Source of the DNA: Chitinophagales bacterium
GTDB lineage: Bacteria; Bacteroidota; Bacteroidia; Chitinophagales; Chitinophagaceae
NCBI GenBank assembly: GCA_017303855.1
Contig: JAFLBL010000020.1
Span: 1 to 64,000 of the forward strand
Length of the DNA stretch: 64,000 bases
Direction of reading: 5' to 3'
Numbering within the stretch: the stretch's first letter is position 1; every line of letters starts with the position of its first letter. The notes under the pieces are model-generated. The model saw only the letters and a program-made list of their open reading frames with translations, searched no databases and was not told the origin of the DNA. Positions 59,611-64,000 of this stretch are shown piece after piece. A program made the translations under genes and the position numbers.

Positions 59611-59639
59611 AAAAAAGAACCCGCGTCTCAGCGGGTTCT
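59611..59639 (-). terminator. Terminator of nrdJ
   Basis: On the minus strand AGAACCCGC pairs with GCGGGTTCT (59639-59631 with 59624-59616) around six bases, followed by TTTTT. Confidence 0.9.
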
Positions 59640-59696
59640 GCTTTAATGGGTACCTTCTTTATTTGGTTTTCCGTCCTAGACTAATTTGAGGGGAGA

Positions 59697-62600
59697 TCAA
59701 CCGCAACCTCCCTGGTTGCCGCAGTTCAGGCATTTGTAGCAAGCGCCGCTGCGCATCATGATATTACCGCACACATTACAGGCGGGCGCATCACTCTGCA
59801 TGTTCTTGGCTACCGCGTTCATCGCGTCCATGCTGGATTCTGATTTCACCGGCTGTGCCGCGGCACGCTGTGTTTTGGCCGGCTGCGGGGTTACACTCCC
59901 GGCAGAGGGGGTTACCCGCACGCTGGACAATTCAGGATCTTTCGCATACTCCAGCGGGTTAGAGGGCACTTCATCCCAGTCGTCGCCGCCGGTGTTCATT
60001 ACTTCCGGCTTATCCAGTACGTGCACGAGGTCGGTACGTCCGAGGTACTCATAACCCAGTACGCGGAATATAAAGTCGACAATGGATGTAGTAGTCTTGA
60101 TATTCGGGTGCTCCACAAATCCGGAAGGATCGAAGCGGGTGAACGCGAATTTATCCACGAACTCTTCCAGAGGCACACCGTACTGCAGACCGATGGAAAC
60201 GGAGATCGCGAAGCAGTTCATCATGCTGCGCATAGTGGCACCTTCTTTGGCCATATCCACAAAGATCTCTCCCAATGTACCGTCGGCGTATTCGCCGGTG
60301 CGGAGAAATACCGCCTGACCGCTGATCTTGGCTTTTTGTGTAAAGCCACGACGTTTGGCAGGCAGCGTGCGCCGCTCAACTATGCTGGCGAGTTTACGTT
60401 TCAGTTTGGTATCGGGCGAAGCCTGTACACGCTTCTGTACTTCTTCCAGCAGTTCTTCCACGGTCAGTTTACCGAGGTCAACGATGTTGGACTCCACCAC
60501 AACCGGCGCGGCGGCCACTTCTTCTTTGGCCTCTTCTGCAGTATCCGTTTTCTTTTTCTTGTCTGACTTGTTGCTGAGGGGCTGCGACAGTTTGGAACCA
60601 TCACGGTAAAGCGCATTCGCTTTCAGACCCAGTTTCCAGCTCAGGTAGTAGGCGTCGGCGATCTCATCCACTTTTGCCTCATGAGGCAGGTTGATGGTTT
60701 TGGAAATCGCGCCGCTGATAAACGGCTGTGTGGCTCCCATCATACGGATATGTCCGTGTGCATGGATATAGCGTTCGCCTTTTTGTCCGCATTTATTGGC
60801 ACAATCAAAAACGGGCAGATGTTCTTCTTTCAGTCCGGGTGCACCTTCCAGCATCATGGTACCGCACACATAATCGTTGGCGGCTTCAATCTGCTCATCG
60901 GTAAAGCCGAGGGCTTCCAGCAGGCTCCATTCAAAATTGTTGTATTGTTCGGGAGTAAAGCCAAGACGTTGCAGGCATTCTTCACCCAATGTATACTTAT
61001 TGAAAACAAACCCGATTTCAAAAGCCGTAACCGCGGCCGCATCCAGTCGCTTGATTTCATCCGCGATAAATCCTTTTTCGCTCAGGCTCTGGTGATTGAT
61101 GAATGGTGCACCGGCAAAGCTGGCCGCACCAACCGCATACTTAATGATGTTGTCCGTTTCCTTTTCGGAATAACCCAGGTTTTTCAGCGCGGTGGGTACG
61201 GACTGGTTGATGATTTTGAAATAACCGCCACCGGACAGTTTTTTGAATTTCACCAATGCGAAGTCGGGCTCCACACCGGTTGTATCGCAGTCCATTACCA
61301 GGCCGATCGTGCCGGTAGGTGCGATCACCGTGGCTTGCGCATTGCGGTAACCGTATTTCTCGCCCATTTCCACAGCATCATCCCATGCCTTGCAAGCCGC
61401 TTTCAGCATATAGTCCGGGCAGTATTTTACTTTAATGCCCTGGGGCTTCAGGCTCAGTTGTTCGTATTCGTCTGCATCGTAAGCAGCGAGACGGTGATTG
61501 CGCATTACCCGCATCATGTGTGCCTTGTTCTCTTCATATCTCGGGAAAGCACCCAGTACTTCAGCCATTTCAGCAGAAGTTTTATATGAGGTACCGGTCA
61601 TGATTGCCGTAATAGCTCCGGCAATGGCACGGGCTTCTTCACTGTCGTACGGAATACCGCTTACCATCAGCATGGTACCAAGGTTGGCGTATCCGAGACC
61701 GAGTGTACGGTACTCATAACTCAGCTGGGCTACTTCACGGGAAGGAAACTGGGCCATCAGCACGGAAATCTCCAGTACCACGGTCCACAGGCGGCAATTG
61801 TATTCATAGCCTTCCACATCAAACTGATTTGTGTCCGCATTGTAGAACTTCATCAGGTTGGCGGATGCCAGGTTGCAGGCTGTGTTATCAAGGAACATGT
61901 ACTCGGAGCAGGGATTGGAAGCCCTGATCTCTCCGCCTTCCGGACAGGTATGCCATTCGTTGATGGTAGTGTTGTATTGAGTACCGGGATCCGCACAACG
62001 CCAGGCGGCGTAAGCGATCTGGTTCCACAATTCACGGGCCGGTACTTTCTTCATCACGCGGCCATCCATTCGACCGGTCAGTTCCCAATCCTCATTATTA
62101 TCCAGTTTCTCAAAGAACGCATTCGGAATACGGATAGAGTTATTGGAATTCTGTCCGCTAACAGTACGATACGCTTCATCTTCATAACCGGAAGGATATC
62201 CGGCTGCGATCAGTGCGCCTACTTTTTTCTCTTCTTCCACTTTCCAGTTGATGAACTCCACGATTTCGGGGTGATCCAGATCCAGGCAAACCATTTTGGC
62301 TGCACGACGTGTAGTTCCACCGGATTTGATCGCGCCGGCGGCACGGTCACCGATTTTCAGAAAACTCATCAGGCCGGAAGAACTGCCACCACCGCTCAGC
62401 TTTTCGCCTTCGCCACGGAGGTTGGAGTAGTTAGTTCCCACACCTGAGCCATATTTGAAGATACGGGCTTCACGTACCCAGAGGTCCATGATACCGCCTT
62501 CATTCACCAGGTCATCATCCACGCTCAGGATAAAGCAGGCATGCGGCTGGGGACGCTCATACGCGTTGGTAGATTTTTTCAGTTCACCATCGGCCGGATC

Positions 62601-63083
62601 CACATAATAGTGACCCTGGGGTTTACCGGTTATGCCGTAACTCTCGTAGAGTCCGGTATTGAACCATTGCGGGCTGTTGGGCACGCACATCTGGTTCAGG
62701 ATGGAGTACACGAGTTCTTCGTAAAATACCTGTGCATCCTTGTCGGAAGCAAAGTAGCCATACTTTACACCCCATACTTTCCAGCAGTTGGCCATACGAT
62801 GGGCCACCTGGCGGGCAGAGGTTTCACGACCCAGGCTGCCATCAGGCTGGGGAACACCGGCTTTACGAAAATACTTCTGGGCTAAAATGTCTGTGGCAAT
62901 CTGGCTCCACTGTTTCGGAACTTCCACATTGGTCATTTCAAACACCACTTCACCGGAAGGATTACGGATTACTGAGGTACGATAATCATACTCAAACATA
63001 TCATACACACTCACATCATCCTTTGTGAAGCGGCGACTAAACTGCAAACCGCTTTTGGCGGATGCCTGCTTCTTATTTGCCAT
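59697..63083 (-). CDS. nrdJ: Class II (adenosylcobalamin-dependent) ribonucleotide reductase
   Basis: A 1128-residue enzyme reducing ribonucleotides to deoxyribonucleotides. Catalytic segments include CVPNSPQWFNTGL, KYGSGVGTNYSNLRGEGEKLSGGG, SNPCSEYMFLDNTACNLASANLMKF (Cys and Asn/Glu of the active site) and VIAPTGTIGLVMDCDTTGVEPDFALVKFKKLSGGG in shorter blocks. The C-terminal quarter holds the family's TSCPD-like domain (MRSMMNCFAISVSIGLQYGVPLEEFVDKF) and a final zinc-ribbon-like CNVCGNIMMRSGACYKCLNCGNQ, which carries the redox-active cysteines. It needs adenosylcobalamin, which the transferase at 4375-4938 can make. A good promoter lies at 63153-63183. Confidence 0.96.
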   Translation of the reverse strand: MANKKQASAKSGLQFSRRFTKDDVSVYDMFEYDYRTSVIRNPSGEVVFEMTNVEVPKQWSQIATDILAQKYFRKAGVPQPDGSLGRETSARQVAHRMANCWKVWGVKYGYFASDKDAQVFYEELVYSILNQMCVPNSPQWFNTGLYESYGITGKPQGHYYVDPADGELKKSTNAYERPQPHACFILSVDDDLVNEGGIMDLWVREARIFKYGSGVGTNYSNLRGEGEKLSGGGSSSGLMSFLKIGDRAAGAIKSGGTTRRAAKMVCLDLDHPEIVEFINWKVEEEKKVGALIAAGYPSGYEDEAYRTVSGQNSNNSIRIPNAFFEKLDNNEDWELTGRMDGRVMKKVPARELWNQIAYAAWRCADPGTQYNTTINEWHTCPEGGEIRASNPCSEYMFLDNTACNLASANLMKFYNADTNQFDVEGYEYNCRLWTVVLEISVLMAQFPSREVAQLSYEYRTLGLGYANLGTMLMVSGIPYDSEEARAIAGAITAIMTGTSYKTSAEMAEVLGAFPRYEENKAHMMRVMRNHRLAAYDADEYEQLSLKPQGIKVKYCPDYMLKAACKAWDDAVEMGEKYGYRNAQATVIAPTGTIGLVMDCDTTGVEPDFALVKFKKLSGGGYFKIINQSVPTALKNLGYSEKETDNIIKYAVGAASFAGAPFINHQSLSEKGFIADEIKRLDAAAVTAFEIGFVFNKYTLGEECLQRLGFTPEQYNNFEWSLLEALGFTDEQIEAANDYVCGTMMLEGAPGLKEEHLPVFDCANKCGQKGERYIHAHGHIRMMGATQPFISGAISKTINLPHEAKVDEIADAYYLSWKLGLKANALYRDGSKLSQPLSNKSDKKKKTDTAEEAKEEVAAAPVVVESNIVDLGKLTVEELLEEVQKRVQASPDTKLKRKLASIVERRTLPAKRRGFTQKAKISGQAVFLRTGEYADGTLGEIFVDMAKEGATMRSMMNCFAISVSIGLQYGVPLEEFVDKFAFTRFDPSGFVEHPNIKTTTSIVDFIFRVLGYEYLGRTDLVHVLDKPEVMNTGGDDWDEVPSNPLEYAKDPELSSVRVTPSAGSVTPQPAKTQRAAAQPVKSESSMDAMNAVAKNMQSDAPACNVCGNIMMRSGACYKCLNCGNQGGCG

Positions 63084-63566
63084 AACTAGAAAAAAATTTA
63101 TTGGGTTTCGGTCCTGGTTACAATCTCAACATCCCTGGCGGGAGGTTGATTACGAAAGTATTTTTATTACGATGAAGTTCAAACCTTCAGATATCCCCAA
63201 CCTGTGGAAAATAGTATCGTAAAATCCCGAAAGTCTTGCCAGTACTGCATTTGCTGATTTTTTCACAATACCCCTGTTTTTTATGGGCTAAGTTTTTTTG
63301 GAAAATTCGGATCCATCTATTAATAAAAATTTAACATGGTTTTTTCACCAAAAATGAGTGAAAAAAATATCTTTTTCTGCCAATGAAATACGACCCGGAA
63401 AGGGATTTTTTTTCTTTTTTCGGAAAAGCGCTTAGTCCCGGATCACTGCCTTTTTCAAAACCCGGAAATTCCCCCGAACATTCTCCCGGAAACCAAAGAA
63501 AGCCGGGGCCTACCTGCTTCAAAGCCAACTATTTTTCGCATTTTTGCCTAAATCAACCGGATCCGG
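63084..63566. other. Divergent intergenic region between nrdJ and the GGGP synthase gene
   Basis: It holds the nrdJ promoter, an inverted repeat TTTTTTCAC/GTGAAAAAA (63340-63366) and A/T-rich sequence. I see no cobalamin riboswitch and no convincing gene; an 85-codon frame from 63383 overlaps the synthase gene and has no protein-like features. Confidence 0.6.
63153..63183 (-). promoter_or_regulatory. Promoter of nrdJ
   Basis: On the minus strand TTTG (63183-63180), a 19-base spacer and TACTTTCG (63160-63153) match the consensus in both boxes and spacing. The leader would be about 65 bases. Confidence 0.7.
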
Positions 63567-64000
63567 ATGGAATTGCCGATTTATCATACACTGGCGGAAA
63601 AGAAAAAGCAGGGAAAGAAGTCATTTGCCGTACTGATTGACCCCGACAAGGTCAACACTTCAGTCCTGGATGACCTTATACACCTGTCGCAGGAGGCCAA
63701 TGTGGATTATTTCCTGGTCGGTGGCAGCCTGGTGATCTCCAATCACCTGGATGAATGTGTACAACAAATCAAGAAGAGTTGTGAAATCCCGGTGATTCTT
63801 TTTCCCGGTTCACCTTCCCAGGTGAGTAAATATGCAGATGCGTTATTGTACCTGTCCCTGATTTCCGGACGCAATCCTGAACTGCTGATCGGACAACATG
63901 TGGTCTCTGCACCATTTGTAAAGAAAAGCGGACTCGAGATCATGCCCACCGGTTATATCGTAGTAGATGGAGGAGCGCCAACTACTGTTTCTTATATCAG
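63567..64000 (+). CDS. Geranylgeranylglyceryl phosphate synthase family protein (N-terminal part)
   Basis: The frame opens at ATG 63567 (MELPIYHTLAEKKKQGKKSF) and is open to the window edge, so about 144 residues are visible and the 3' end is missing. Characteristic TIM-barrel segments are FAVLIDPDKV, VDYFLVGGSL, VILFPGSPSQVSKYADALLYLSLISGRNPELLIGQHV in shorter blocks, LEIMPTGYIVVDGG and TVSYIS. These match group II GGGP synthases, which join glycerol-1-phosphate to a polyprenyl diphosphate through an ether bond. The family is archaeal in origin but widespread in Bacteroidota, where its product is not well defined. A CATTTTTG box (63539-63546) precedes it. Confidence 0.9.
   Translation, partial: MELPIYHTLAEKKKQGKKSFAVLIDPDKVNTSVLDDLIHLSQEANVDYFLVGGSLVISNHLDECVQQIKKSCEIPVILFPGSPSQVSKYADALLYLSLISGRNPELLIGQHVVSAPFVKKSGLEIMPTGYIVVDGGAPTTVSYI

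Noticed and set aside
63084..63300. Cobalamin riboswitch before nrdJ
   Set aside because: No B12-box-like sequence or suitable stem set was found by eye; only a promoter and A/T-rich sequence are evident.
63383..63640. An 85-codon frame starting MKYDPERDFFSFFG
   Set aside because: It overlaps the GGGP synthase gene in another frame, is Pro/Gly/Ser-rich without fold signals and includes the likely promoter of that gene.

Overview
The window is a piece of a Bacteroidota chromosome, most likely from the family Chitinophagaceae. The evidence is SusC/SusD outer-membrane import proteins, two giant-protein type secretion products with gliding-motility C-terminal (type IX secretion, type B) domains beside a PorP/SprF protein, DUF2795, promoters of the Bacteroidota form TTTG - 19/20 bp - TAnnTTYG, few Shine-Dalgarno sequences, and a group-II geranylgeranylglyceryl phosphate synthase. 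The assignment to family is inference. No IS element, prophage, CRISPR array or rRNA was seen; one tRNA gene is present.

Positions 1-42,100 are mostly housekeeping. In order: the end of pckA, a DUF922-like protein, deoxynucleoside kinase, trpS, gatC with a LolD/MacB-type ATPase, a cobalamin adenosyltransferase, a lipoprotein esterase, lolD and a DUF2795 protein; an etfB-etfA-acyl-CoA dehydrogenase operon; fabI and a divergent FabH-like synthase; pheT-coiled coil-zapA; a TlpA-like thioredoxin; rny, rplS, tatA and gatA; a lytic transglycosylase; pabB, a very acidic protein and purA; two large secreted adhesin-like proteins, porP/sprF and relA/spoT; tRNA-Leu, trigger factor, two tandem clpP genes and clpX; two very small genes (one a 41-residue lipoprotein) and dctA.

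Positions 42,187-58,846 form a polysaccharide utilisation locus whose content fits beta-mannan or glucomannan. It has two secreted endo-mannanases (GH26, GH5), a CE2-type deacetylase and a second SGNH esterase, SusC, SusD and an IPT/TIG surface binding lipoprotein, an inner-membrane SSS symporter, and the cytoplasmic pair cellobiose/mannobiose 2-epimerase plus GH130 mannosylglucose phosphorylase. Together these would turn mannobiose into mannose-1-phosphate and glucose. An AraC-type regulator is divergent from susC, and a short remnant of a second AraC gene lies at the far end of the locus. The right end holds a class II (B12-dependent) ribonucleotide reductase and the start of a geranylgeranylglyceryl phosphate synthase gene.

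The most unusual signal is non-coding. At more than ten intergenic places there are tandem arrays of 7- or 8-base words that keep strict register while the word drifts. Arrays that follow a stop codon carry the G/purine-rich strand as the sense strand and sit between the stop codon and the terminator. Arrays that precede a start codon are the reverse complement, and in one case (tig) the last unit contains the ATG itself. Several TAnnTTYG boxes lie only 4-7 bases before a start codon, which suggests leaderless or near-leaderless mRNAs and helps to choose starts.
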